Source: Artemia franciscana (Eukaryota > Arthropoda > Branchiopoda > Anostraca > Artemiidae). Taken from it: a stretch of 64,000 nt of DNA. Below the pieces are notes generated by a model. That model ran no database searches. It had not been told where the DNA came from and saw only the letters and a list, made by a program, of their open reading frames with translations. The position numbers and the translations under genes are program-made. The stretch spans positions 22,062,994 to 22,126,993 of the forward strand of contig NC_088864.1 of assembly GCF_032884065.1 (NCBI RefSeq), written 5' to 3'. This document shows positions 26,717 to 38,779 of this stretch, piece after piece (the first letter of the stretch is position 1; every line of letters begins with the position of its first letter).

Positions 26717-28412
26717 CAAACAGTTCGTGGTTACGAACTGTAGTAAGGAGCGATTCGGCTCAATAGTAAACGAATGTTTAAAAAATGGAATTTTGATACT
26801 AATAGATACATCAAAAGAATCGATTTTTTACACTGATTTAAAATATGTAAGTTTCACCAAATTTAGTCTTACTTATCAAAAGTTACGAGCCTGAGAATAT
26901 TTCGCTTATTTTCGAAAATATGGAGAAACACCCCATAAAAGTGATAGAATCTTAACAAAAATCACACCATCACATTCAGCGTATCAGAGAACCCTATTTA
27001 GAATTTCCAAGCTCCTATCTACAAAAATGTGGTATTTCGTAATTTTTGCCAGAAGACCGATCACGGGTGCGTGTTTATTTATTTTTTTATTTTCCCCGGG
27101 GGTGATCGTATTGACTCAGTGGTTCTAGAATGTTGCGGGAGGCCTCATTCCACCGGAAAGTAACATCTCTAGTGTCCTTTTTAAGTGACCAAAAATATTG
27201 GAGGTCACCTAGACCCCCTCCCACGCTCATTTCTTCCCAAAGTCAACTGGCAAAAATTCTGAGATAGTCATTTTGTTCAGCATAGTCGAAAACACAATAA
27301 CTATGTCTTTGGGGACACCTTACTCCCTCATAGTCCCCGGGGGAGGGGCTACAAGTTACAAACTTTGACCAGTGTTTACATATAGTAATGGTTATTGGGA
27401 AGTGCATAGATGTTTTCAGTGGAATTTTTTCTTGGATAGGGAGGGGGTTGAGGGGAGGGAGTTACATGGGAGGACCTTTCCACGGAGGAATGTTTCATGA
27501 GAGGAGAGAATTTCCATGAAGGGGGCAGGATTTTCTAATATTATTTAAAACAAAAAACAATGGAAAGATAAATATGAACAAGCTTTTTCAACTGAAAGTA
27601 AGGAACAGCATTAAAACAAAACGAACGGACATTAATACGCATATGAGGGGCTCATCTCCTCCTAAATACCTGCTCTTTACGCCAAAATATTTTTAGTAAT
27701 TTAAACTATTTCTTCTACAGCCTTTGTGATTCACGGGTCATTCTTAAAGAAATGGGACAAAATTTAAGCTTTAGTATAAAAAGCAAGGTATTAAAGAGGG
27801 GGCAAACCCCCTCGTATGCGTAATAAAAATATACGAATATGGAAGTTCGTTACGATAGTTAATTCGGAAGTAACACATATTTTTTATTAGTAAAAACGTT
27901 CGTAAGAAATTAAAAGTTCTAGTTGCCTTTTTAAGTAGCCAAAAGACGGGAGGGCAACTAAGCCTCCTCCCCCACTCCTTTTTTCTCAAAATCGTCCGAT
28001 CAAAACTAAGAAAAAGCCATTTAAAAACAAAAAAAACCTGCAAATTTCGTTCTAAGTATTCATGTGCGGAGAGCCAGAATCATAACATGCATTAATTCAA
28101 AAACGTTCAGAAATTATATAAAAAAAAAAGTTTTTTTCAACTGAAAGTAAGGATCGACATTAAAACTTAAAACAAACAGAAATTACTCCGTATATGAAAG
28201 AGGCTGTTCCCTCCCCAACGCCCCGCTCTTTTCGCTAAAGTTTTTCACTGTTTTAAAAAGTAGATTTGAGAGAAAGAGTCGAACCTTAGCGCAAAGAGCG
28301 GGGCATTGAGGTGGCAACAGCCCCTTTCATATACGGAGTAGTTTCTGTTCGTTTTAAGTTTTAATGTCCCTCCTTACTTCCACTTAAAAAAACTTGTTTT
28401 TTTTTTATTTAA
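26717..28412 (+). repeat. PR-family copy, plus orientation, near full length
   Basis: Starts CAAACAGTTCGTGGTTACG and ends with a palindrome and TTTTTTATTTAAT. The palindrome arms near 28195-28235 and 28290-28330 are mutually complementary over most positions. The frame 27771-28043 is an artefact of the repeat. Confidence 0.88.
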
Positions 28413-28924
28413 TGTAGCCACAACATGAAATTCCAGCCACTAGACCATCCCATTCTACTTAGTAGTTTTTATTCTAACCTCCTTTGTGCTCCGAATCATC
28501 CGTCTATTCCGTGTTAGAAACTTATGACAACAAAATGGACCTCTAAATCTATCGCAACTTGATATGCTCTTTTCAAATATAAATCTACAAGAAGCGAGTA
28601 GATATGCTCAAAAGCTTTGAATCGTAACCTGTCCAATGGTGTGCTTTTCATTTCTACCTAACGTCATTTTAGAGGGGTTTCAAGAAGTTTTTGATATAAA
28701 TTTGTTTTCGCAATGGCGCTTTACTAATGATTAATCAAAATAACAGTCAATTTTCGTGAACAACTACGAATGGTAATTTTTTCTTATCTTTTTGTGTGCT
28801 CTATTTTGAACTTACGGTTGCTTTTGGCCGAGATTCGCTCTTTACCACCTATCAGTACAACCATGATCTTTGATGCCCCTGGCGTCAAATAAAATATGGT
28901 TCCATAGTATTTTATGATTAAACG

Positions 28925-29742
28925 AAAATGAACAAGTTTTTCAACCGGAATTAAAAAGCAACATTAGAACTCAAGACGAACAGAAATCATCCCGTATATG
29001 AAAAGGGCTGCCCCTTCCTTAGTTCCCGGTCGTTGCACTAAAGTTCTTTAGTGACCAACCATGTCTTTCAGGAGTCATTCTTATAGGATTAACCAAAAAT
29101 GTTGAACTTAATCGTAAAGATCGAGGGTTGAGAAAGGGGTAGCCCCCTTCGTACCCAGGATAATTTCTGTTTTTTGAAGTTTTAAGGTTGCTCCTTACTT
29201 TCAGTTGAAAAAAACTCGATTATTTTATTTAATTTTTATTCGTTTTTCAAATCATGCCAGCAAAACCATCTCCTTTCTCTGTGCAAAATTTTCATTGAAA
29301 AATTTCTCTCCCACGGAAAATTCCCCCGTAGGATTACCCCTATGTAAATTTTTCCCCCTGGTAAATTCTCATTACCTTCGGTTGAAACTTTCAACTTTTT
29401 TTTAAATTTTGTTCGTTATTAAAATCATGCTGGGAATTCTACCCCACCCCTTTCGTGAAAAATCTTCCTAAGAATCCTCCTTTCACCCCATCAGAAGCTC
29501 TCCCTCGAAAAACGTCCGTATATTTCGAATAATAAAAACTATATGTAAACAATGGGCAAATATCATAACTTACAATCTTTTCTCCCCCCGCCCATGAAAA
29601 ACTTTCCTGGAAAATTCCGCCCGGAAACTTTCTTTCCTCCTCAGAGAAAATTTGGATTCGAAGTTGTTTTTCTAGAATTTCAATTACTTTTATGCCGAGC
29701 CACTTCTTATTTAAAGTTTGTTACCACGAATTGTTTAGTAAA
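28925..29742 (-). repeat. Shortened, diverged PR-family copy, minus orientation
   Basis: Has the palindrome at 28940-29215 (GACGAACAGAAATCATCCCG; GGTTGCTCCTTACTTTCAG), a G/C-rich middle with AAATTCCCCCGTAGG, and a worn terminal hairpin at 29718-29740 (GTTTGTTACCACGAATTG). Most of the middle of the repeat is missing. Confidence 0.7.
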
Positions 29743-31005
29743 ATAAAATAGCCACATCCTGCTTTAATTGATTATTAATTTCTTCTGGAAGATGGGATTT
29801 TTTAATGACGAAAGTATCTATTTTCATTTCGTATTTACAACCAGTCTTTATGAATTAGTGGATTTGATTTATTTATTTGTATTCAGATGTTGAACAGTTT
29901 TGGTTTTATAACTTTTACGTGTTTTTTGCGATTTAACCATTCAAAGGTCAGTTTGGTCAGGTCCTACTAATAAGCGGTGGAGTAGATTGTAAGAAAAAAT
30001 TGATTTATTAGAGGTTTATGTTTTCCTGTACCAACCACTTGTTACAAAAAAGTTTAAGAATTATCATTGTTTATTTTTGTGCTTGAACGTTCAAATATGG
30101 AGAACATTCAAGTAAATCCAATTATGAACGTAGTCAAATCTGATTCTAAAAAAATTGCTTTCTTAAACATTATCAAATATTAAAAGTGTTTTCATTTTAT
30201 TGAAAAATTGAGAAAGGGGTGTTTTTAAATAAAAACACCCATTTAGCAAAGACAAAAAAAACTTAGAAAGAGGGGGGCAGGGGGTAAAAATATCTTAGGG
30301 GGTAAAGTAACCCCGCCCTTTCTTTCATTCGACATGCCTAATTGCTCAAAAGCGCAATGTAGGGATAAAAGGATTTTGTTCTTCTTTACGCAACTGTTTG
30401 GTTATGACTATTGTCCAAGGTCTAATCTACTCATGGGGGTAAGCTTTTTGGTTGATATTGAGAAGTATAAATTAATGTTCAAGCACATTTGCCCGAAAGA
30501 CTATTGGGTCCAAACCATAAGCCAATGGTTGAAGGAGGGGCCTAAGGGCGATTATAATCACGTTATCGTAAAAAAAAAAATCCGATTTGTAAGGATGGCA
30601 TACGCCTTTTTATAGAAAATATCGAATAGAAAATAGCTTACCCACTTTTCATAGAAAATATTTATAAAAAAAAATATCGATTTGTAAGGATGGCAAACGC
30701 CTTTTTATAGATCTGTAATGTTTCTTATAGGTTAAAGTGAATATGTGGGCATTATTTCTGCTGGGTTATCATTCCATGCGTGAGCAAGTGCATATTTTTG
30801 GAGAAAATATGAGTAAAGAAAATTTCTCAATACTTCTTACTCATTGAAATTTCCAACATTATTGTGTTTTCTAACAGTAGAGGCGACTTTTGCCGCAAAC
30901 TAAAGTATTTGAAAAGTTGTATGACGAATCACTCTTTAAATCGCTTTTGTGAACAAAAAGCCTAAGTTTCGCAATAAACACTCGTAAATCAATGTGGATT
31001 CTTAC

Positions 31006-31163
31006 TTCATGTGGTGGTAGTCATGCGCCTCCGATGTCGAAATAAACGGTAAGTGGAAACCACAATGGTCGTTGACCGTGTGAATCGTAAGCGTTGCGAG
31101 CCAAACCCATATCGTGGCTGCTTGGGGGTAGACAATCACAATGCCAATCACAGGAGGTAGTAG
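31006..31163 (-). CDS. FAXDC2-like hydroxylase, locus B, penultimate exon (3' part)
   Basis: On the minus strand the sequence leaving the assembly gap is open without a break and encodes LLPPVIGIVIVYPQ, then TIHTVNDHCGFHLPF, then SEAHDYHHMK. It ends at a good donor, AA|GTAAGA. The HDYHH cluster is the third histidine motif of the fatty acid hydroxylase superfamily, which supplies ligands for the di-iron centre. The donor leaves two bases of a Lys codon, exactly the phase required by the exon at 19166. Compared with locus A exon 4 the same layout is kept, but many positions differ, so this is an old paralogue, not a recent copy. The 5' part, with the second histidine motif, must lie in the gap. 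Confidence 0.88.
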
Positions 31164-31263
31164 NNNNNNNNNNNNNNNNNNNNNNNNNNNNNNNNNNNNN
31201 NNNNNNNNNNNNNNNNNNNNNNNNNNNNNNNNNNNNNNNNNNNNNNNNNNNNNNNNNNNNNNN
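31164..31263. other. Assembly gap of exactly 100 N
   Basis: A run of 100 N, the usual placeholder for a gap of unknown size. It cuts the locus B penultimate exon. Sequence on its other side (31264 onward) is AT-rich and not coding on the minus strand. Confidence 1.
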
Positions 31264-31776
31264 TGTTACTAAAGTATTATATTTTCATCATATTTTGATA
31301 TATTTTATTAGGGTTAACATAAATTCACTTCTTTAGTGTGGTTGCTCTAATACGCAAGTACCATTTTAGCTTAAAAGTCACTCTCCGTATTAATAGAGAT
31401 GAAAACAAACAGTTTTTAATTTCAAATATGTATCAAAACCAATAGTACCTATACCAGCCACCAAAAAGTTCCAAACCCGTCTTCTTCAAAGATTGTCGTG
31501 GCTTTTTTTTAGGTAGGTAGATATGCGTTTATTTCATCAAATAAAAATTACTAAAACTGCACTTACAATCAATAATATGCTGCTCAATATAGGGACCTAA
31601 AATGTCCCTGTTCAGCAGCAAAAATACAAAAAATAAATGATAACTATTCATTCAAAATCAAAGAAATACGAAAAAAAAAAAAAAAAACAGATGAAACACT
31701 ATACAATCTCTAAACAGCCATCTCTCATCATAAAAAAAAGAAAAAAAAAAGGGATAAAAATTTTACCAAAATTAAT

Positions 31777-33265
31777 TTATAATTTATTCAAAAAATAATT
31801 TTTTATTCTTACTTTAAATAACATAAGGTTTTCAGAACACCTAACACTCTCTGGAATTGAGTTCCAAATAACAACACCTACATGTTTAATCATAAACCCA
31901 GATCGCGTTGTATGCCTGATTTCACTAGTCAGCTGATCAGAGCTCCTAGTAGAATAATCGTGATAATTTGAATTATATCGATAAAAACTTTTTAAATATT
32001 GAGGAGACAATCCATTTAAAACCTGGTATACAAAAATTAAAATCTGTTGAGATTTAATTAAATCAATATTCAAAATATCTAAATCTCTAAAACAATCTCT
32101 AGTACTACCACACGCAATATACTCACCCAAACTTCTAATTGCCTTATTCTGCATAATCTGGACCCTTTTTACATGACTAGAAAAATTGCTTGCATACAAT
32201 GAACAACCATACATGGACAATTGAATAATAAATTGCTTTCAGGACATGTAGAGGAAAAAAATTATGAAATCTTCTTAAAATACCGACTCCGCAAGCCAAT
32301 TTTGAAGATAAAACTTTGCAATTATGAATCCAACTAAAATTTACATCAAAATAAAATCCTATATATTTACATTGAAAAACCTGATTAATGGAAACACCTT
32401 GTAAAAGAATACTATGACAATTATTTACAACTTTACCAATTCGACTAAATATCATACAATTAGTCTTCTCAGTATTCACTGCAAGAAAACTATGCTTTGT
32501 GAACTGAGATAAATTCTCCAAAGCTACATTAGTTATCTCTATAAGATCTTCGACAGATTCCCCAATCACTGTAAGCGCTGTGTCATCTGCGAATGATGTA
32601 ACTACGGCACCAGGAATGTAAAAACGCATTGTATCCACGTATATAAGAAACAGTAAAGGTCCTAATGCTGAACCTTGGGGCACTCCACAATTCACATTGT
32701 AGGGTTTCCCTACCACATCATCTATCATAACTTTGATGGACTTACCATGCAAGTAAGACCTAAACCAATCCAAACACTTCTCACGGACTCCCAAACAAGC
32801 TAGCCTACTTAATAAAAGATTAAAATCAACGGTATCAAACGCTTTTTTAAAATCTATGAACACAGTAAGAGGGATAAGATTCCTTTCTAGGGCACTATTA
32901 ACGCACTCCATTAGATGGTATGCCGCATGAACAGTTGAATGTTTAGTTCTGAAACCGAACTGTGACTCACTTAATATTCCGAGCTTGTCTAAATATTCAT
33001 ACAGCTGTCGATGTACTATTTTCTCGTATATCTTTGAGAATAGTGGTAACAAGCTTATAGGTCGATAGTTCGTCATATCTTGCTTATTGCCCGATTTGAA
33101 CAGTGGTAGGACCTTTGCTTGCTTAAGCGCTTCAGGGAATTGGCCGACTTCAATTGACAGGTTAACGAGGTAGAGAAGACATGGTAGTAGATACACTGAA
33201 ACTACTTTGAATGCTTTCAGATTCAAACCGTCAATACCAGCAGCATTTGACTTTAAATTCTTCAC
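31777..33265 (-). pseudogene. LINE ORF2: reverse transcriptase and C-terminal region
   Basis: Reads KSNAAGIDGL near its start, VLPLFKSGNKQDMTNYRPIS (the usual RT entry motif with YRPISLLP), FRTKHSTVHA, VFIDFKKAFDTVDF (first catalytic Asp), GVPQGSALGPLLF, and FADDTAL (the catalytic FADD box). The first frame stops at 32177. The C-terminal region continues in another frame from 32220 to 31777 (QNKAIRSLGEY, WNSIPESVR, FKVRIKNYFL), as is typical after the RT domain in CR1/L2/Jockey-type elements. At least one frameshift near 32200 separates the pieces, so it cannot encode an intact polymerase. Confidence 0.92.
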
Positions 33266-34803
33266 AATTTTTGTTAATTCTTCAATTGACGCTTTTTCAA
33301 ATTGAAATTTATGATGTTCACCTCGATTATCTTCAAAGAGCGTGTCACATTACGCTGGGTCTCCGTGAGAAGTGTCTTCCCTGATTCTACTTCCAATACC
33401 AGAGAAGAATTTACCAAACTCGTCAGCAATCTGCTGCTTATCAGTGACTGTAACACCCTCGACAGTGATAGCATTTATGAGGCCATAATGTTTACCTGTG
33501 CCTTTAATCACGGCGTTAATGGTCTGCCAAGTGCCCCGTATATCACCTTTTTGTTCATTAAATTTTTCGATGTAATATTTTTTTTTTTTTTGAACGTCTT
33601 AGCTTATTCACTAAATTTTGTTGACGAATATATTCATTTTTACTTTCTTCAGATGAGTCATTTAAACTTTTAAAGAAGCAAGCGTTACGAGCATTTATAG
33701 CTTCAACAGCTTCATCATAAATCCAGGGTTTTTGGGGGATATCTCGTTCTTTTTTCCTAGTAAGTTTCAAGGGACAAGCAGACTCAAATATCGGATTAAT
33801 TATCCCAAGAAAGTTGTCGAGGGCACGCGAGGGATCCGGTTCTTCATACACTTTCTCCCACGATATTACACTTATTTGTTCACGGAACTCATGTAAATTT
33901 GACGGCCGAAGATCTCTTATAAGTTTACGCCTAGACTTTTCGTAAGTCGGGCTCCGTTGCTTTATCGTACATGAAACAGGAAGATGATCAGATCCCGGAT
34001 GGATCATGACATCACAATAAGAATCAGGAACTAAATTTGAAGGGAGAAACACATTATCAATAAGAGTAGCAGAATGTTCAGTTATTCTAGAAGGAAGGCG
34101 ATTCATTGGAAAATAACCATGCGATAACATCAAGTTAAAAAACTCAAAATTATAGCTATTCAAACATAACAAATCAAAATTAAAATCACCCATGATTATG
34201 CATTCATTTTTTACCGACAGAATTTTACATAAATAATCATCAAATAAATCAAGGAACTCAACCGAGGGAGTGCTAGGTGGCTTATAAACCAAACAAATTA
34301 CTATCTTTTTATTCTCAGAAATTTTTTCTGTGGAAATTGTATATGGAAATTGGAAATTGTACCTTCCCTTCAATCCAAAGGCATAAGTCATCCCTTTCTT
34401 CAAATGTTATTCCATTTTTCAACAAAAAAGACAAACCTCCTTGTCTCATCCGATTTCTAACCTTCGAAATCATTTAGTAACCTGGAAAAATGTAAGACGA
34501 GAGACAGCTGTCCATCGATAAAAACGTTTCACAAATACCTACTACATCAATACTACTATTCATAGCAGACAAAAAATTTTCAATATCCTCAGACAATGAC
34601 GTAACATGGCAATTCCATTCAGACACACGAAAACTCTTATTTTCGTTCCGTATTGCAAATTCAATTGATACATACTGACTTTTTCTTACTGGCTCAGGGC
34701 ATTTTACAACACTATCTTGAGCAATTTTACACTCTAAAATTTCATTAACATCTAAAGCATTATTTTCTAATTCATCCAACTGATCCTTCTGGTGTAACGG
34801 CAA
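33266..34803 (-). pseudogene. LINE ORF2: AP-endonuclease domain and linker
   Basis: The N-terminal piece (34803-34474) contains VSEWNCHVTSL and VVGICETFL, the usual start of an exonuclease-endonuclease-phosphatase domain (catalytic Glu in ETFL). After a stop and a frame change, 34403-33558 continues with IIMGDFNFDL and GSDHLPVSCTI, the GDFN and SDH catalytic boxes. The linker before the RT continues in further frames (33474-33274). Three different frames are used, so indels have broken the ORF. Confidence 0.9.
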
Positions 34804-34879
34804 AACTAATTATCAAGAAATAAGAGCAATATAAACTGTACTGATTCCTATTGGAAAAAAAAAAAAAAAAAAAAAAAAT

Positions 34880-35578
34880 CTAAGCGGCATCTTGCAACGA
34901 CCATAGGCGACGGGGGAAAGCATCACTCGCAAGGCATATATAAATTCGACCTTGATCAGACCACACTTGTTTATTACCGTATTTTTCTCGTGCTAGGTTC
35001 AGAATGTCCCGTCTCTGCTTTATTAAATTTTCTGATACAAATATACCAGTGCGCACTAGTTTCGACTTAAGCTTAAAAACTTTTTGGGCAATTTCTTTCG
35101 ACCTGAATTTGACTAGGACCGGAGCTATGGCATCTTGACGAGTTGTAGAACTGTTTATTTTAAATCTTCTCACTTCCACAATATCACCATCAGACACTTC
35201 AGATATTTCCATTTTATTGCGAATCACACCCCCGATTACAGACTTTAAGTTACTACTTGGAGGCTGTTTGATACCGTTGAAAAGAAGAGTATCCAGCCTT
35301 AAGTCCTGATCATACATATCTAATTTCTACTCTGCATTCTTAACTCTCTTCTCAAGAAATATTATTTGATTTCTTAGAAATTTCAGCTCGTTACTGAGGG
35401 CTAAGAATTTCGGTTCAAACTCAACAATCAAAGCTGAATAAACTTCACTAATGATAGTTGAACTCTGAGCTTTTATGGCATGCAAAGTGTCACTGGATAG
35501 AGACTGCCTACCAGCAGCAGTGGCCACTAGTTTTTCATCCAGCTTTTCGTCTATTTTTTTAGCAAGATTTTCCATCAC
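34880..35578 (-). pseudogene. LINE ORF1-like protein, one in-frame stop
   Basis: One frame from ATG 35578 to 34880, interrupted by a TAG just after KNAE near 35327. The first part is charged and heptad-like ([35 protein letters not shown]), consistent with a coiled coil. The second part (GDIVEVRRFK, APVLVKFRSKEIAQKVFK, SENLIKQRRDILNLAREK) resembles the RNA-binding and C-terminal region of LINE ORF1 proteins, which coat element RNA. It lies directly upstream of the endonuclease ORF, which supports this assignment. Confidence 0.8.
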
Positions 35579-35589
35579 ACTTTGGATTT

Positions 35590-35826
<237 letters not shown>

Positions 35827-36311
35827 TCAAAATTTGAATGAAAGTGTTTGGGGAAATTATAGGCAAAGGAGGGGGCTGGTTTCCTTCCGATCCCTTTCGA
35901 TTATTAAAGACGGCACTAGTCCTTTCAATTTGCAATTGAATGAGCTCTTTTCGAAGTTTTACGACAAAAATGGCCATCTTAAAATTTCTATCAAATGCAT
36001 TTTAGGAAAATACGACGTATGTGTGTGTAGGGGGCGGGGACCTCTGATCAATTTGACTCTTAAGAACAGCACTATAACTTCTGATTAACAGTTTAATGAG
36101 TCCCCTCCGAAGCTTAAACGACAACCCATTCTATGAAAGGCTTATATACCCCAAGGGCATAGATTACAATCCTTTCCCTGAGGGCTATAGAGGGGGGTGG
36201 GTGTCATCCTCAAGGACATGATTTCTGGAACTTTCAACTACGCTGAAGAAAATGGCTATCTAAAAATTTGGATTGGTTGTAATTAGGAAAAATAATGGTA
36301 CGGAGGGGGTA
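35827..36311. repeat. Diverged PR-like sequence
   Basis: Contains blocks reminiscent of the PR family (GGGGGCTGGTTTCC, AAAGACGGCACTAG, TGAGCTC near 35940, GGCTATCTAAAAATTTGGAT near 36250) at low identity. The frame running out of the (TA)n array to 36088 is not a gene. Confidence 0.45.
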
Positions 36312-38060
36312 CGAGCAGAAATTACTTCGTATATGAAAGGGGCTGCTTCCTCATCAACGCCCCACTCTTTACGCTAAAGTTAGACTCTTTCTCTAAAGAG
36401 CGGGGCGTTGATGAGGAAGCAGCCCCTTTCATATACGAAGTAATTTCTGTTCGTTTTAAGTTTTAATGTCGCTCCTTACTTTTTGTTAAAAAAACTTTTT
36501 TTTTTTAAATTTAATTTTTGAACGCTTTTGAATCAATGCATGTTTTGATTTTGGCTCTCCGCAGATGAATAATTAAAACGAAATTTGTATATTTATTTTT
36601 TTGGCAAAATGGCCTTCTCATAGTTTTGATCGAATAATTTCGAGAAAAAAAGGAGCGGGAGAGGAGGTCTAGTTGGCCTCCGATTTTTTGGTTACTTAAA
36701 AAGGCAACTAGAACTTTTAATTTTTTATGAATGCATTTATTATTAAAAGATATACGTAACTTACAAATTAGCTTACGTAACGAACTTCTTTGTTCTCATG
36801 TTTTTATTACGTATATGAAGGGGTTCACCCCCTCGCTCTTTACACTAAAGCTTAAATGTTGTCCCAATTTCTTAAGAATGACCCCTGAATCACAAAAGCC
36901 GTAGAATAAATAGTTGAAATTACTAAAAATACTTTAGCGTAAAGAGCGAAGTATTAGGAGGAGGTGAGCCCATCATAAGCGTAATAATTTCTGTTCGTTT
37001 TAAGTTTTAATGCTTCTCCTTACTTTCAGTTGAAAAAAAATTTCATATTTTTTTTTCATTTTTTTTAAATAATGCCCCATGAAAAATTCCTCCAAGAAAA
37101 GTTCCCCCAACTTATCCCCCTCTTATCAACCCCCCCCCCCCACAACCTAAAAATCCCCCTGAAAACTTCTGTACATTTCCAAATAACCATCTCTATATGT
37201 AAGCACTGGTCAACGTTTTAACTTGTGGCCCCTCCCACGGGGACTGTGGGGGAGTAAGTCGTCCCCAAAGAAATATTTAGAAGGTTTTTGACTACGTTGA
37301 ATAAAATGGCTATCTCAGAATTTTGACTTGGTGACTTTGGGAAAATAATTAGCGTAGGAGGGGGCCTAGGTGCCCTCCAATTTTTTAGTCACTTAAAAAG
37401 AGCACTAGAACTTTTCATTTCCGTTAGAATGAGCCCTTTTGCAAGATTTTAGGACCACTGGGTCGATACGATACGATCGGCTTGAAACTTCTACAATGGT
37501 GTTTTCTGATACGCTGAATCTCATGGTGTGATTTTCGTTTAATATTCTATGAATTTTAGGGTTTGTTTCCCCCTATTTTCTAAAATAAGGCAAATTTTCT
37601 CAGGCTCGTAACTTTTGATGGAACAGACTAAACTTGATAAGATTTTAGGACCACTGGGTCGATACTATCACCCCTGGGAAAAAAAACAACAAACAAATAA
37701 ACACGCAAGCCTTCTGGCAAAAAATACAAAATTCCACATTTTTGTAGATAGGAGCTTGAAATTTCTAGAATAGGGTTCTCTGATACGATGAATCTGATGG
37801 TGTGATTTTCGTTAAGATTCTATGACTTTTAGGGGCTGTTTCCCCCTATTTTCTAAAATAAGGCAAATTTTCACAGGTTAGTAACTTTTGATGGGTAAAA
37901 CTAAACTTGATTACACTTATATATTTAAAATAAGCATTAAAATGCGATTCTTTTGATGCAGCTTTTGATATCAAAATTCCATTTTTAGAGTTTTGGTTAC
38001 TATTGAGCCGGGTTGCTCCGGGTTGCTCCTTACTACAGTTCGTTACCACGAGCTGTTTGA
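36312..38060 (-). repeat. PR-family copy, minus orientation, with internal duplication
   Basis: Starts within the first palindrome (36312-36460). Its arms GGGGCTGCTTCCTCATCAACG and the complement match exactly, with a shortened loop. The second palindrome core is at 36830-36950 and the terminal hairpin at 38036-38056. About 230 bp is duplicated: GCTTGAAACTTCTACAATGG near 37480 through ACTTGATAAG near 37640 recurs, diverged, at 37640-37910. Confidence 0.87.
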
Positions 38061-38070
38061 TGGAGTTCGG

Positions 38071-38540
38071 TCAAGTCCCAGGTTTAAAGTTAGGATAATT
38101 ATCATTTTCAGCAGCATTATTTTGGGTGGCGCGCTCGGTGTCACTCACCTCTTGAATTTCAATGTATTTCCAGTTCAATGGTGGAAGCGATACAGATAAG
38201 CTATTAACACGAGGAACAGGTTTGGGTGTAGGTAGTGCATTAGGATATTCAATTTTATGTATTTGCTTTTTTGAATAAGCTTCAAAGTTCGTTTGACAAA
38301 AGTAACAATAACCAAATGATTTAAAAACTCCCACCGCATCGTAAGGCTGGAAAATGGCATTAAGGCCAATTTTTTTCTTGGTTAACAATTTTGCACCCAA
38401 AATCCAGAAAAAAACTTTACACTTCTTTTCTTGAATGGGTGCCTTGTGAATTCAATATAACTGGTCCATAAATACGAAAATAATTGTCAGGCGTAGTTTG
38501 ACAAGAAATTGCCATTTTCGATATGAATGAAAACAAAGCG
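38071..38540 (-). CDS. Unidentified reading frame
   Basis: Not recognised. A 109-codon minus frame (38400-38071) has balanced composition, including FQPYDAVGVFKSFGYCYFC, then a Pro-rich stretch PNALPTPKPVPR, then LPPLNWKYIEIQ and a polar tail. Upstream, in another frame, ATG near 38515 opens MAISCQTTPDNYFRIYG and stops after about 33 codons, so the two could be joined by a short intron or a frameshift. The stop codon lies about 10 bases beyond the edge of a PR copy. It could be a small gene, a processed pseudogene or part of an unrecognised element. Confidence 0.35.
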
Positions 38541-38779
38541 GAAATAACTAGATGCTAGAAGGGTGAGTAGCAAGATTGCCATAAGAGGTTGGTGCGGGCA
38601 TTTGGCTCCAGAATCATGAAAATTGGACGACCTAATTGTTGTTATAAAAAGAAAATATTGAAACTTCGTAGAACTTTTCTACTTATAGTTATTTAGTCAA
38701 TAATGTGAATTAACTATAACATAATAATTTGGTTGTTGTTAGCGAACCACTGTAGAAAAGTGAGCTATCAATACTATTA

